64,000 bases of DNA, from NCBI GenBank assembly GCA_037482215.1, contig CP148074.1:1-64000 (forward strand), read 5' to 3'. Shown here piece after piece: positions 22,920 through 33,108 of this stretch (its first letter is position 1; every line of letters begins with the position of its first letter). A program made the position numbers and the translations under genes. Origin of the DNA: Pseudomonas mendocina (GTDB taxonomy: Bacteria > Pseudomonadota > Gammaproteobacteria > Pseudomonadales > Pseudomonadaceae). The notes under the pieces are model-generated. The model was given only the letters and a program-made list of their open reading frames with translations. It made no database searches and was not told the DNA's origin.

Positions 22920-24041
22920 ATGCAGGCCTCCAATCTTTCCCCTGCTGAACTCGAAGCCCGTCTACGTTTGCACGGCCTGCCCGAAATGGGGCCGAAACGG
23001 ATTCGTAAGTTATTCACAGCCTTCGATAGCGCATCTGCCGCGTTAAGTGCCCCAGCCAGTGCCTGGCGTGCGCTGGGTTTGCCGCAGAGCAGTTGTGATG
23101 CCCGGCGCAGCCCGCAGGTGCGCGAACAGGCCGCTGCAGCGCTGCTGTGGCTGGAGGGTGAGCGCCATCATGTACTGTGCTGGGATGATCCGTGCTACCC
23201 GGCGCTGCTGGCTGAGCTAAGTGATGCCCCACCGTTGCTGTTTGTTGCTGGTGAGTCCTGCATTCTGGAGCAGCCCCAGCTGGCCATGGTCGGCAGCCGC
23301 AATGCGTCGAAACCGGGGCTGGATACCGCGCACAGCTTCGCCCGCAGCCTGGCTGCCGGAGGCTTTGTTATTACCAGTGGTTTGGCGCTGGGTGTGGATG
23401 GTGCCGCGCATCAAGGGGCTTTGGATGCAGGTGGTAAGACGGTTGCCGTATTGGGCACTGGCCTGCAGCGCATCTACCCGGCGCGGCATAAGCGGTTGGC
23501 TGCTGAAATTGTTGAGCGTGGTGGGGCACTGGTGTCGGAGCTGCCGCTGGACTGCCCACCCCATGCGAGCAACTTTCCCCGTCGCAATCGAATCATCAGT
23601 GGTCTTTCACTGGGTGTCTTGGTGGTTGAGGCCAGCCCGGCCAGCGGCTCGCTGATCACCGCCCGCCTGGCCGCGGAACAAGGCCGTGAGGTGTATGCGA
23701 TCCCAGGCTCGATCCACCATCCCGGCGCCAAGGGTTGTCATCAACTGTTGCGTGAAGGCGCCACGTTGGTGGAGAGCATCGAAGACATCATGCAGGCATT
23801 GCGTGGTTGGCAACGTGTACCGACAGTGACTCAAACGCCCACACAGTTGCCGCTCATGCAAACGCCCATGAACCCTGTATTGAGCCTGCTACATGCTGCT
23901 CCCCACAGCAGTGAGGCGCTTGCTTTGAGTTTGGGGATAAGTCTCAGTGAGGTGCTGGTGCAGCTCACCGAGCTGGAATTGGAGGGGCTGGTTGTTTGTG
24001 AATCGGGGTTGTGGATGGGTTGCGGGCAGCCGACGCGCTGA
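22920..24041 (+). CDS. dprA: DNA-processing protein DprA
   Basis: Single-strand DNA-binding protein that protects incoming DNA and loads RecA during natural transformation. 373 residues: an N-terminal SAM-like domain, then the Rossmann DprA core with MVGSRNASKPGLDTA, SGLALGVDGAAHQGAL, FPRRNRIISGLS and EASPASGSLITARLAAEQGR, and a C-terminal winged-helix DML1-like domain. ATG at 22920 follows AAGGATGATCAT. It is followed by tsaC as in other Pseudomonas. Confidence 0.95.
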   Translation: MQASNLSPAELEARLRLHGLPEMGPKRIRKLFTAFDSASAALSAPASAWRALGLPQSSCDARRSPQVREQAAAALLWLEGERHHVLCWDDPCYPALLAELSDAPPLLFVAGESCILEQPQLAMVGSRNASKPGLDTAHSFARSLAAGGFVITSGLALGVDGAAHQGALDAGGKTVAVLGTGLQRIYPARHKRLAAEIVERGGALVSELPLDCPPHASNFPRRNRIISGLSLGVLVVEASPASGSLITARLAAEQGREVYAIPGSIHHPGAKGCHQLLREGATLVESIEDIMQALRGWQRVPTVTQTPTQLPLMQTPMNPVLSLLHAAPHSSEALALSLGISLSEVLVQLTELELEGLVVCESGLWMGCGQPTR

Positions 24042-24118
24042 TCTGAAAGCCGATGACCTGCTGGGACGGATGCCCCGGCGCGGGTAAACTGCGCCGGTGT
24101 TTTTGCGGAGTACGTGCA

Positions 24119-24676
24119 ATGGCCAGCAACTGGCAGATTCAACAAGCAGCGCAGGTTATCCGGGCTGGCGGCGTGATCGCTTATCCGACTGAGGCGGTAT
24201 GGGGCTTGGGCTGCGATCCGTGGGATGGTCTTGCTGTGGAGCGCCTGCTGGCGCTGAAAAACCGCCCAGAACACAAAGGGGTGATTCTGGTCGCGGCAGA
24301 TATCGACCAGTTCGATTTCATTCTCGATGGTTTACCGGATGTTTGGATTCAGCGTCTTGAAGGCAGCTGGCCGGGGCCGAACACTTGGCTGGTGCCGCAC
24401 CAGAACCTGCTGCCGGAGTGGATCACCGGTGAGCACGACAGTGTGGCCCTGCGTGTGACCGATCACCCGCTGGTGCAGGCGTTGTGTCGTCACACCGGGC
24501 CGATCGTATCCACCTCCGCCAACCCAGCTGGGCGCCCTTCTGCCCGCAGCCGCCTGCGGGTGGAACAATACTTCCCGCGTCAGCTAGATATGGTGCTCGG
24601 TGGCAGCCTCGGCGGGCGCAAGAACCCCAGCCTGATCCGCGACCTGGCCACTGGCGACGTCATCAGACCGTCCTGA
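24119..24676 (+). CDS. tsaC: Threonylcarbamoyl-AMP synthase
   Basis: YrdC/Sua5-family enzyme making threonylcarbamoyl-AMP for the t6A modification of tRNAs reading ANN codons. 185 residues with the YrdC fold: [50 protein letters not shown] and [17 protein letters not shown] at 24119 has GGAG 9 bases upstream. Downstream of dprA and convergent with qor. Confidence 0.94.
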   Translation: MASNWQIQQAAQVIRAGGVIAYPTEAVWGLGCDPWDGLAVERLLALKNRPEHKGVILVAADIDQFDFILDGLPDVWIQRLEGSWPGPNTWLVPHQNLLPEWITGEHDSVALRVTDHPLVQALCRHTGPIVSTSANPAGRPSARSRLRVEQYFPRQLDMVLGGSLGGRKNPSLIRDLATGDVIRPS

Positions 24677-24691
24677 CCCCGTAGGGTCAGG
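24672..24691. terminator. Short hairpin between convergent tsaC and qor
   Basis: CCTGACCC-CGTA-GGGTCAGG overlaps the tsaC stop codon. There is no T run on either side, so termination is only suggested. Confidence 0.35.
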
Positions 24692-24698
24692 CGTCAGG

Positions 24699-25676
24699 TT
24701 ACGGCAGAAGGATGGTTGAGCCGGTGGTTTGCCGGGCGCTCAGGGCGCTTTGGGCAAGGCCGGCTTCTTTCAATGCGTAACGGTTGCTGATATCCACCTG
24801 CAGCTTACCGCTGCCGATCATGTCAAACAGCTCGTCAGCCATGCTGCGCAGGCGCTGTGGGGTATCGGCATAACCAGCCAGATTCGGGCGGGTGACGAAC
24901 AGCGAGCCCTTCTGGGTGAGGATGCCCAGGTTGACGCCGGTTACCGCGCCGGAGGCATTGCCGAAGCTGACCAGCAGGCCGCGTGGTACCACGCAGTCCA
25001 GCGAGGTTTCCCAGGTGTCCTTACCGACGCCGTCATACACCACTTGGCATTTCTTGCCGTCAGTTAATTCCAGCACGCGCTGGGCGACATTCTCATGGCT
25101 GTAGTTGATGGTGGCCCAAGCACCGAGCTGTTTGGCGCGCTCAGCTTTTTCATCGGTACTGACCGTGCCGATCAGCTTAACGCCCAGGGCTTTGGCCCAC
25201 TGGCAGGCCAAGGAGCCGACGCCACCGGCGGCAGCATGAAACAGGATGGTTTCGCCGCCTTTAAGGTCGTAGCACTGGCGCAGCAGGTATTGCACGGTGA
25301 GGCCCTTAAGCATCACCGCAGCGGCCTGCTCGAAGCTTACTGAGTCCGGCAGTTTCACCAGGTTATCAGCCGGCAGTACGTGCAGCTCGCTGTAAGAGCC
25401 CTGCGGGCCGGTGGCGTAGGCCACGCGATCCCCCACTTTGAAGTCGGTGACGGCTGAGCCGATAGCCTCGACTACACCAGCCCCTTCACTGCCCAGTGCC
25501 GAGGGCAAGCTACCTGTGGAGTACAGGCCGCTGCGGAAATAGGTGTCGATAAAGTTGAGGCCGATGGACTTGTTTTGCACCCGTACTTCGGTTGGCTGCG
25601 GTTCGCGCGGCTCGTAATCAACATACTCGAGTACTTCCGGGCCGCCGTGCTGGCTGAATTGAATGCGCTTGGCCAT
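24699..25676 (-). CDS. qor: NADPH:quinone oxidoreductase (zeta-crystallin type)
   Basis: Zinc-free medium-chain reductase that reduces quinones with NADPH. 325 residues with a GroES-like N-terminal domain (NFIDTYFRSGLY) and Rossmann motif HAAAGGVGSLACQWAKALG. It lacks zinc-ligand cysteines, as expected for this subfamily. ATG at 25676 (MAKRIQFSQHGGPEV) follows AAGGATTGACC. Divergent from hemF. Confidence 0.92.
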   Translation of the reverse strand: MAKRIQFSQHGGPEVLEYVDYEPREPQPTEVRVQNKSIGLNFIDTYFRSGLYSTGSLPSALGSEGAGVVEAIGSAVTDFKVGDRVAYATGPQGSYSELHVLPADNLVKLPDSVSFEQAAAVMLKGLTVQYLLRQCYDLKGGETILFHAAAGGVGSLACQWAKALGVKLIGTVSTDEKAERAKQLGAWATINYSHENVAQRVLELTDGKKCQVVYDGVGKDTWETSLDCVVPRGLLVSFGNASGAVTGVNLGILTQKGSLFVTRPNLAGYADTPQRLRSMADELFDMIGSGKLQVDISNRYALKEAGLAQSALSARQTTGSTILLP

Positions 25677-25705
25677 GGTCAATCCTTCGTGTGCAATTGC
25701 TGTAA

Positions 25706-26773
<1,068 letters not shown>

Positions 26774-26790
26774 GTTGCACCACGCTGATT

Positions 26791-26812
26791 CGGGGCCATT
26801 TGGCCCCGTTTT
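26791..26812 (+). terminator. Terminator between hemF and aroE
   Basis: CGGGGCC-ATTT-GGCCCCG followed by TTTTG. Probably partial, since aroE starts 34 bases later. Confidence 0.65.
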
Positions 26813-26845
26813 GCTGTCCCCCGGTTTTGGCTTTAAGGATTTTCC

Positions 26846-27670
26846 ATGGATCGCTACGCTGTTTTCGGCAACCCCATCGGTCATAGCAAGTCACCGCTTA
26901 TCCACCGGCAGTTTGCTGACCAGACGGGTGAGGACCTCAGTTACGAAGCGCTGCTGGCGCCGCTGGACGACTTTTCCGGGTTTGCCCAAGCGTTCTTCCG
27001 CGATGGCCAGGGTGCCAATGTCACCGTGCCGTTCAAGGAGCAAGCCTTTGCTCTGGCCAACAGCCTGACCCCACGTGCGCAGCGCGCAGGCGCTGTTAAT
27101 ACGCTGAAGAAACTCCGCGACGGCAGCCTGCTTGGCGACAACACCGATGGCGCCGGTCTGGTTCGCGATCTGCGGGTGAATAACGCAGTTACCCTTAAAG
27201 GCCAGCGCATCCTGCTGCTCGGTGCTGGCGGTGCCGTACGTGGCGTGTTGCAGCCTCTGCTGGCTGAGCAGCCGCAGTCATTGGTGATTGCCAACCGGAC
27301 AGTAGAAAAGGCCGAGCAACTGGCCAGTGAGTTCGCTGATTTGGGCCCGGTGGTTGCCAGTGGTTTCGATTGGATAGACGCGCCGGTCGATCTGATCATC
27401 AACGGTACTTCGGCGAGTCTGGCGGGCGAGCTGCCGCCGATTGCCCCGAGCCTGATCAAACCGGGCCATACCGTGTGCTACGACATGATGTACGGCAAGG
27501 ACATGACCGCCTTTAACCGCTGGGCCACTGAGCACGGCGCGGCAAGGACTTTGGATGGTCTGGGTATGTTGGTCGAGCAGGCTGCAGAAGCTTTCTTCGT
27601 CTGGCGTGATGTCCGTCCAACGAGCCAGATCGTGCTGGCTGAGCTGCGCCGTTTGCTGGCGCTGAGCTGA
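26846..27670 (+). CDS. aroE: Shikimate dehydrogenase
   Basis: NADPH-dependent reduction of 3-dehydroshikimate in aromatic amino-acid synthesis. 274 residues with the shikimate-binding motif [13 protein letters not shown], catalytic Lys in [11 protein letters not shown], the Asp of NTDGAGL, the NADP motif [15 protein letters not shown] and NRTVEKA. ATG at 26846 follows AAGGATTTTCC. Normal length. Confidence 0.96.
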   Translation: MDRYAVFGNPIGHSKSPLIHRQFADQTGEDLSYEALLAPLDDFSGFAQAFFRDGQGANVTVPFKEQAFALANSLTPRAQRAGAVNTLKKLRDGSLLGDNTDGAGLVRDLRVNNAVTLKGQRILLLGAGGAVRGVLQPLLAEQPQSLVIANRTVEKAEQLASEFADLGPVVASGFDWIDAPVDLIINGTSASLAGELPPIAPSLIKPGHTVCYDMMYGKDMTAFNRWATEHGAARTLDGLGMLVEQAAEAFFVWRDVRPTSQIVLAELRRLLALS

Positions 27671-27682
27671 GTTATTGATCGC

Positions 27683-27720
27683 GGGCGTGGGTTCTCCACG
27701 CCCCACCTCCTCTCTTTTTT
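27683..27720 (+). terminator. Terminator after aroE
   Basis: GGGCGTGG-GTTCT-CCACGCCC, a perfect 8-base stem, with a T run about 10 bases further on. Confidence 0.65.
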
Positions 27721-27895
27721 CCGCAAATGATGTAAGGGGATTTGTGCTGAAAATCGGCATAAACAGCCCTAACTTTCTGACGAAATCACTCTTTCGGCTG
27801 CTTCCTCAGGCTGAGCACTGAAGTACTCTCTCACGCGTATGTACAAGGATGTCTTGTATTGAGTCGCTCACAAAAATAATAAAGGAGCACCCGTT

Positions 27896-28630
27896 ATGCG
27901 TCCCTTCGCGTTCTTCCGCCCATTGATGCTATTGCTTGTGACTGCCACTGTGTCGATCCAATCGGCATTGGCGATCACCCCTCAGGAACAGGTTCAGGTA
28001 CAGGCCAGTCGGGCTACCAGCAGCCTGATGATGTTGCGTGGTGAGGGTTTCCAGTCCCGTCAGCTGGAAACACTTGAAGCCGATCTGAGTGCCCTGAACA
28101 AAGCGGTTGCTGAGCTGCCACAGGGTAGCGAGGGCTTGAACAAAGCCCATGCAGAGTTGGTTAAACAGATTCGTCTGGGACTGTCCTTCGGCCCCAATGA
28201 AGAAGACATGCCGTGGCGCTATCCCTCCGATCTGAGCCTGGCTCTGCTGGCTGTGCTGTCTGAGGCCCGCAAGTTGGCTGAGCCCGGCCAAAGTGAGTTG
28301 GCGGCGCAGGTGGAATATTTGTCGGTGCAATACATGAGCCGCTCCTATCTGGGCAGTTTTGAAACGGCCCGCGAACAGCCGGATACCTACCTCGGCCAAG
28401 ATGAGCGGAAAATTGTGCCAGCCGTGGATGAAGAGCTGAAAAAACTCTCAGTGAAAGATAACCCTGAGCTGAATAAGTTGATTACCCGGTGGGATTACCT
28501 GCGTGCGGCACTGGTCGACCTGAACAGCCAGAGCAATACCTTGCAAAGTGCATCAGGCCGGCCGTTTGCACCGTTGACGGTGTACCGCCATACGCGTTCC
28601 TTCACCAATCAGTGGATGGCCAAGTACTAA
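27896..28630 (+). CDS. Secreted protein of unknown function
   Basis: 244 residues. The signal peptide is MRPFAFFRPLMLLLVTATVS through QSALA, with cleavage before ITPQ. The mature part is helical and rich in Leu, Glu and Gln, with probable coiled-coil stretches around residues 55-95. There are no catalytic motifs I recognise. A good ribosome binding site (AAAGGAG) precedes ATG. It stands alone, followed by a REP hairpin pair. A periplasmic location is inferred. Confidence 0.75.
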   Translation: MRPFAFFRPLMLLLVTATVSIQSALAITPQEQVQVQASRATSSLMMLRGEGFQSRQLETLEADLSALNKAVAELPQGSEGLNKAHAELVKQIRLGLSFGPNEEDMPWRYPSDLSLALLAVLSEARKLAEPGQSELAAQVEYLSVQYMSRSYLGSFETAREQPDTYLGQDERKIVPAVDEELKKLSVKDNPELNKLITRWDYLRAALVDLNSQSNTLQSASGRPFAPLTVYRHTRSFTNQWMAKY

Positions 28631-28700
28631 TGGGTTGCGGCGTTTCAGGCGGTAGCGGGCGCTGATTGGCGATAGTGTGCTGCCGGGGATTTGGGGGCGT

Positions 28701-28757
28701 TCGCGGCTGAAGCCGATCCTGTGGTGAGCGGTGCTGTAGGATCGGTTTCAGCCGCGA
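28701..28757. repeat. Inverted pair of REP elements (REPIN)
   Basis: Arms 28701-28720 and 28738-28757 are inverted copies (TCGCGGCTGAAGCCGATCCT type) differing at one position, with a 17-base loop. The sequence belongs to the same GTAGGA...TTTAGCCGCGA family as the REP array around the RAYT gene at 42285. It is located between a secreted-protein gene and a convergent membrane-protein gene. Confidence 0.85.
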
Positions 28758-28764
28758 GTCTGGC

Positions 28765-29289
28765 TCAGGCAGCGGCGCTTTTGTTGCGGATGCACACCGG
28801 GCCGGAACGCTCGACGACAACCTGCTCCACCTCTTTACGCAGGCCCAGCAGGAAACCGGCTTCAGCCACAACAAACAACGGGCCGATGGCCAAGCCCATG
28901 ATGTCATCAACAAACGCAGGCTTACGGCCTTCGTAGTAGTGGCCGACAAACTGAATGATCCAGCCCACCACGAACAGGCCGATTCCGCTCGCAAGCCATA
29001 CGGCGGTGCTTTGCACAGCGGCGACGGCGCCTGCCCAGAGGGATAAGAGCAGCAACGCAACCATCACCAGACCCAGTTGCCGGTCCAGCCGCAGGTAGAA
29101 CAGACTGGCTATTGCGACAACGACCGCCGCCGGTGACAACCAAAGACCAGCGATGTCGAATCCCGGACGGGACAGCAGAATGGCCACCGCCAGCACAATC
29201 ATCGGAATGCCGATAAAGTGGCTGATGATATTGCGTTGATCGCGGTGGTAAGCCGCGTATTGAGCCAGATGATCAACCAGAGTTTTCAT
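28765..29289 (-). CDS. Mpo1-like (DUF962) membrane protein
   Basis: 174 residues, four predicted membrane helices (about 25-42, 48-68, 72-90 and 97-117). The family histidine motifs are NIISHFIGIP near residue 25 and FVGHYYEGRKPA near 115. Yeast Mpo1 is an Fe(II)-dependent dioxygenase shortening 2-hydroxy fatty acids. The bacterial role is not established, so only membership is claimed. ATG at 29289 follows GGAGAATAATT. Divergent from the Crp-like regulator. Confidence 0.82.
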   Translation of the reverse strand: MKTLVDHLAQYAAYHRDQRNIISHFIGIPMIVLAVAILLSRPGFDIAGLWLSPAAVVVAIASLFYLRLDRQLGLVMVALLLLSLWAGAVAAVQSTAVWLASGIGLFVVGWIIQFVGHYYEGRKPAFVDDIMGLAIGPLFVVAEAGFLLGLRKEVEQVVVERSGPVCIRNKSAAA

Positions 29290-29377
29290 AATTATTCTCC
29301 TCAGGTGGTACAGGCCTTCAGCATGAATAAGCCAGCAGCCCTGTACTGTCGCCTAGCCGACAAACTGTGAGTCAGCG

Positions 29378-30067
29378 ATGAATGACATACAGCGGTATCA
29401 AACCTGCTTGCTTCAAGGTAATTGGTTTAGCAGTTTGCCCAAGGCTTTGCAGCAGGCCTTGATCAGCCTCGCCCAGGTGCAGCATCTGGAGGTGGGGCAG
29501 GTGCTGTTTCGGCGCGGTGACAAACCCTGTGGGCTGTATGCGGTGGTCGAAGGTGGCGTGCGTGTGGGCGCCGTTAGTAGCAGCGGCAAAGAGGCGTTGC
29601 TGAGCCGTGTTGAACCGCCCTATTGGCTGGGGGAAATCTCTCTGTTTGACGGCCAGCCACGTACACACGATGTATTCGCCGACAGTGCCACGACGCTGCT
29701 GTGGATAAGTCAAAGCAAGCTGCTCGCCCTGCTTGATCAGGAGCCCCGCTACTGGCGGGATTTCGCACTGCTGATGAGCCAGAAGTTACGCCAGACCTTT
29801 GTCCATCTGGAGGACATGAGCCTATTGCCTGCGCCCATTCGCCTGGCAAGGCGCCTGTTGGCGATAGCCAACAACTACGGCGAAGGCGGCCAGCCTCGCT
29901 TGTTGATTAGCCTGCCTCAAGAGCAGCTGGCGTTGATGCTGGCAATCTCCCGCCAGACCACCAATCAGATCCTCCGGGAGCTGGAGAGTCAGGGTATTCT
30001 GCGCTTGAATTACGCGGAGATCGAAATCGTCGATCTGAAGCGACTGCAACAGGCTGCTCAACTCTGA
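29378..30067 (+). CDS. Crp/Fnr-family transcriptional regulator
   Basis: 229 residues. The cyclic-nucleotide-binding beta-roll covers about residues 18-130 (VLFRRGDKPCGLYAVVEGGV, LGEISLFDG) and a helix-turn-helix about 165-220 (SLPQEQLALMLAISRQTTNQ). It lacks the N-terminal cysteine cluster of Fnr/Anr, so it is not an oxygen-sensing iron-sulfur type. The ligand is unknown. Divergent from the Mpo1-like gene and 63 bases upstream of the PhoD-like phosphatase, either of which could be a target. Confidence 0.85.
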   Translation: MNDIQRYQTCLLQGNWFSSLPKALQQALISLAQVQHLEVGQVLFRRGDKPCGLYAVVEGGVRVGAVSSSGKEALLSRVEPPYWLGEISLFDGQPRTHDVFADSATTLLWISQSKLLALLDQEPRYWRDFALLMSQKLRQTFVHLEDMSLLPAPIRLARRLLAIANNYGEGGQPRLLISLPQEQLALMLAISRQTTNQILRELESQGILRLNYAEIEIVDLKRLQQAAQL

Positions 30068-30130
30068 ACCCCGGCTGTGTCAGGGCGTCTATCCGTTATC
30101 GCCCACACAGTGGTGGAGAATTGTTTTTTC

Positions 30131-32095
30131 ATGTCTTTTTCTGATTACAACCCTGCTCCCCTGCCTCCGGTATTGTCCGGCCCCCTGCTACGCCTTATGC
30201 AGCCACAGCGGCTGGTGCTGTGGTTGGTCGGGCGCGAACCACTAAACCTGACCCTGCAACTGGTTGTGGATAAGCAAAGCCAACGCCATCCGTTGCAAGG
30301 CGAGTGTTGCCAGGTTGTTCAAATTGGTGAGCGGGCCTTTATCCATCTGATTGACCTGCAACTGGATACAGCCTTGCCAGAGGATGTGCAGATCGACTAC
30401 GACCTGCTCATCAACTTGCCGGAAGTGGGTGAACAAGGTATTGCCGAGTGGGCGCCGCATCTCCTCTATGAAGGGGCGCACACTCCGAATTTTGTTCTGC
30501 GTAAGCGCATCGACCACATGCTGCATGGCTCTTGCCGCAAACCCCATCACTCATCCCCGGATGGCTTGCTGTGTGTGGATAACCTGCTGGCCGAGCCCCA
30601 TACGCCTGAGCAGCGTCCAGCGCTGCTGATGATGAGCGGTGACCAGATTTACGCCGATGATGTGGCAGGGCCCATGCTGTTTGCCATTCACCAGGTTATC
30701 GAACGTTTGGGGCTGTTTGGGGAGCACCTGCACGGTGCCATTGTGGATAACAGTGATGAGCTGTATGTGCACCCCGCTGGGTATTACGATCGCCCGCAAT
30801 TACTGCCGGATACAGCAAACAACGATGGGATTTCCAAGCGCTTTTTCGGGGGTGTGAAAAAGCCGATTTTCACCAGCAGCAATGCCGATAACCATCTGGT
30901 CACCTGTGCCGAAGTGCTCGCCATGTACCTCTTGGTCTGGTCGCCGATGCCCTGGACGTTGTTGGATTATTCGCAGCCTACGCTGACTGAGAAAGAGCAA
31001 GAGCGTTATCAGAAGGAACGTGTGCGCATTGATGCATTCCGCCTGGGGCTGGATAAAGTCGCACGGGCCCTGGCGCACATGCCAACGCTGATGATCTTCG
31101 ATGACCATGACATCACCGATGACTGGAACCTCTCTGCGCAATGGGAGCTGACCGCTTACGGTCATGCGTTTTCACGGCGCATTATTGGCAACGGTCTGAT
31201 CGGTTACATGCTGTGCCAGGCGTGGGGCAACAAGCCTGAGGCCTTTGCCGGTCTGCTGGAGATTTTCAAGGAGATGATGGCAGGCCGAGATGAGCGCAAT
31301 TTCTATGATTGTGAACAACAGGACACACTGATCCAGCGTTTTCACCAGTTTCACAACTGGCACTATGTGCTGCCGACAACACCGGCCTTAGTGGTGCTGG
31401 ATACCCGCACCCGGCGCTGGCGCAGCGAATACAAACTCAAGCGTCCGTCTGGGTTGATTGATTGGGAGGGGCTTAGCGAGTTTCAGCAGGACCTGCTTGA
31501 TCATCCGTCGGCCATTATCGTCTCACCGGCACCCATGTTTGGCGTGAAGCTGATTGAGACGGTACAGAGAATCTTCACCTGGGCCGGTCACCCACTGATG
31601 GTGGATGCGGAAAACTGGATGGCTCACCGCGGTGCTGCACAGGTGATGCTGAATATCTTCCGCCATTCACGCACGCCTGGTAACTACGTGATTCTCTCCG
31701 GCGATGTGCATTACTCATTCGTCTATGAAGTGCACATCCGCTACCGCCAGAGCGGCCCGAGAATCTGGCAGATCACCAGCAGCGGCATCAAAAACGAGTT
31801 TCCCCGGCGCTTGCTGGACTGGTTCGACCGGCTTAATCGCTGGCTGTACTCGCCGCGCTCACCGCTGAACTGGCTGACCAAGCGCCGCGATATGGAAGTC
31901 AAACCGCGCATTCCTTCCCGCAGCCGTTCAGGCGAGCGTTTGTGGAACGGCTCGGGCATTGGTCAGGTGTTCTTTAATGAGAAGGGCCAGCCTTGCGGCA
32001 TCTACCAAATCAATGCTGATGGCTCGCCCACAGTTTCATTTGAGGACAACCGTGACGAGGCTAATGAGGCCAAGTCACTTGCGCAGGCTGAGTAA
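30131..32095 (+). CDS. PhoD-like metallophosphatase
   Basis: About 654 residues without a signal peptide, so probably cytoplasmic. Metallophosphatase motifs appear in order: MMSGDQIYADD near residue 185 (metal Asp), TLMIFDDHDITDDWN near 325 (Asn/His/Asp region) and ILSGDVHYSFVYE near 520 (His). The N-terminal 130 residues form a beta-rich domain. The family includes alkaline phosphatase D-type enzymes of unknown substrate. ATG at 30131 is chosen over an upstream in-frame codon at 30077 for its position after GGAG. The catabolic cluster begins downstream. Confidence 0.8.
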   Translation: MSFSDYNPAPLPPVLSGPLLRLMQPQRLVLWLVGREPLNLTLQLVVDKQSQRHPLQGECCQVVQIGERAFIHLIDLQLDTALPEDVQIDYDLLINLPEVGEQGIAEWAPHLLYEGAHTPNFVLRKRIDHMLHGSCRKPHHSSPDGLLCVDNLLAEPHTPEQRPALLMMSGDQIYADDVAGPMLFAIHQVIERLGLFGEHLHGAIVDNSDELYVHPAGYYDRPQLLPDTANNDGISKRFFGGVKKPIFTSSNADNHLVTCAEVLAMYLLVWSPMPWTLLDYSQPTLTEKEQERYQKERVRIDAFRLGLDKVARALAHMPTLMIFDDHDITDDWNLSAQWELTAYGHAFSRRIIGNGLIGYMLCQAWGNKPEAFAGLLEIFKEMMAGRDERNFYDCEQQDTLIQRFHQFHNWHYVLPTTPALVVLDTRTRRWRSEYKLKRPSGLIDWEGLSEFQQDLLDHPSAIIVSPAPMFGVKLIETVQRIFTWAGHPLMVDAENWMAHRGAAQVMLNIFRHSRTPGNYVILSGDVHYSFVYEVHIRYRQSGPRIWQITSSGIKNEFPRRLLDWFDRLNRWLYSPRSPLNWLTKRRDMEVKPRIPSRSRSGERLWNGSGIGQVFFNEKGQPCGIYQINADGSPTVSFEDNRDEANEAKSLAQAE

Positions 32096-32120
32096 GGCTT
32101 TGCCGTGATCGCTATGGTAT

Positions 32121-32155
32121 CGCCCGGACTGAGGTGCAGAGCAATGATCCGGGCG
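32121..32155 (+). terminator. Possible terminator after the PhoD-like gene
   Basis: CGCCCGGA (32121-32128) pairs with TCCGGGCG (32148-32155), followed by TTCACTTT. A long loop and weak T tract make it moderate. It separates the phosphatase from the sigma-54-driven operon. Confidence 0.5.
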
Positions 32156-32174
32156 TTCACTTTGCGAGATGGGT

Positions 32175-32185
32175 TTTCAGAGTGA
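32175..32185 (+). promoter_or_regulatory. Shared upstream activator element, copy 1 (operon A)
   Basis: TTTCAGAGTGA, here in the larger dyad TTTTCA-GAG-TGAAAA. It is centred 76 bases before the -24 GG of the sigma-54 promoter at 32255. The identical 11-mer occurs upstream of the two other sigma-54 promoters of the cluster, so it is a candidate binding site for one activator. Confidence 0.6.
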
Positions 32186-32234
32186 AAAAACTCAAACCCG
32201 CCAAAAGGTAGGGGAATTATCACTTATTCATATA

Positions 32235-32247
32235 AATCAATAAGTTA
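32235..32247 (+). promoter_or_regulatory. IHF-like site between activator element and sigma-54 promoter
   Basis: AATCAA-TAAG-TTA fits the IHF consensus WATCAANNNNTTR without mismatch. It overlaps the 13-mer TTCATATAAATCA (32227-32239) that recurs upstream of operon D. DNA bending here would suit sigma-54 activation. Confidence 0.5.
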
Positions 32248-32254
32248 GATTAGT

Positions 32255-32270
32255 TGGCAAGTTCCTTGCT
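32255..32270 (+). promoter_or_regulatory. Sigma-54 promoter of operon A
   Basis: TGGCAAGTTCCTTGCT: GG (32256-32257) and GC (32268-32269) are separated by exactly 10 bases, fitting TGGCACG-N4-TTGCW with one mismatch in the -24 part. The expected transcript start near 32281 leaves a leader of about 55 bases to the first gene. Confidence 0.8.
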
Positions 32271-32334
32271 CCTGTCTTGATGGGCAATCAGCATCAGCCC
32301 GTACAAAAACAATAACCGACAGGATGCTCACCTG

Positions 32335-33081
32335 ATGAAACGTATTAAGGTCATCATTCCGATCCCTATGGATCAGGCCGGTGCTGATAATCGCGCCAGC
32401 CAGCTACCCGCTCACCTGATTCTCCCTGGTTTTCACCCCGAATTCGTTCCCGTAGCCCGCGGCGCTTCGCTGGCTGATTCTGCGTTTGATGTACTGCTGA
32501 TGGATTTCTCCGTGGTCCAGGCTGGCATTCGTGCAGAAGAGGAAGGCTACGATGCCGTATGCATCGACACCGTCAGCGACTCAGGCCTGGCTGCCCTGCG
32601 CTCTCGCCTGAATATTCCGGTCATCGCACCGGGTATGGCCGCGTTCCACATGGCTTGCATGCTGGGCAAGAAGTTCAGCGTTATCACCATGTGGGATGAG
32701 TGGTTCCCGCTCTACGAAAAGACCCTCACCGAATACCAACTGTGGCCCCGTGTGGCGTCGCTGCGCTCAATCAACACGCGCCCGGATCTGAAAGAGCTGC
32801 TGGCTGGTAAGGAAGAAGTGGTCTTCGCCAAGCTGGAAGCCGAAGCACGCAAAGCCATGGAAGAAGATGGCGCCGACGTGATCGTCCTCGGCTCCACCAC
32901 CATGCACCAGTCGCACGCCTATCTGAGCGAGCGTCTACCGATCCCGGTAATCAACCCCGGCCAGGTTTCCTACAAGCTCTGTGAATTGATGTTGTCACTC
33001 GGTTTGAAACAGAGCCGCAAAGCCTATCCCGCTCCGCAAGCGCCCAATGATGCGGCTTACCACGCATTTACTGGCCTTTGA
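32335..33081 (+). CDS. Asp/Glu/hydantoin racemase-fold protein lacking both catalytic cysteines
   Basis: 248 residues of the Asp/Glu racemase superfamily (hydantoin racemase, maleate isomerase, arylmalonate decarboxylase). The two active-site cysteines of that family are replaced. In GYDAVCIDTVSDSGL the GCFxDPG cysteine aligns, without gaps, with T79 (C76 is three residues off). In GADVIVLGSTTM the second is S187. Simple two-cysteine racemisation is therefore unlikely; a lyase, isomerase or altered-base chemistry is possible. It is the first gene of the sigma-54-driven operon A, followed after 27 bases by the SnoaL-like gene. Its substrate is unknown. Confidence 0.78.
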   Translation: MKRIKVIIPIPMDQAGADNRASQLPAHLILPGFHPEFVPVARGASLADSAFDVLLMDFSVVQAGIRAEEEGYDAVCIDTVSDSGLAALRSRLNIPVIAPGMAAFHMACMLGKKFSVITMWDEWFPLYEKTLTEYQLWPRVASLRSINTRPDLKELLAGKEEVVFAKLEAEARKAMEEDGADVIVLGSTTMHQSHAYLSERLPIPVINPGQVSYKLCELMLSLGLKQSRKAYPAPQAPNDAAYHAFTGL

Positions 33082-33108
33082 CTGACGCTCGATTGAGAGG
33101 AATTACGC

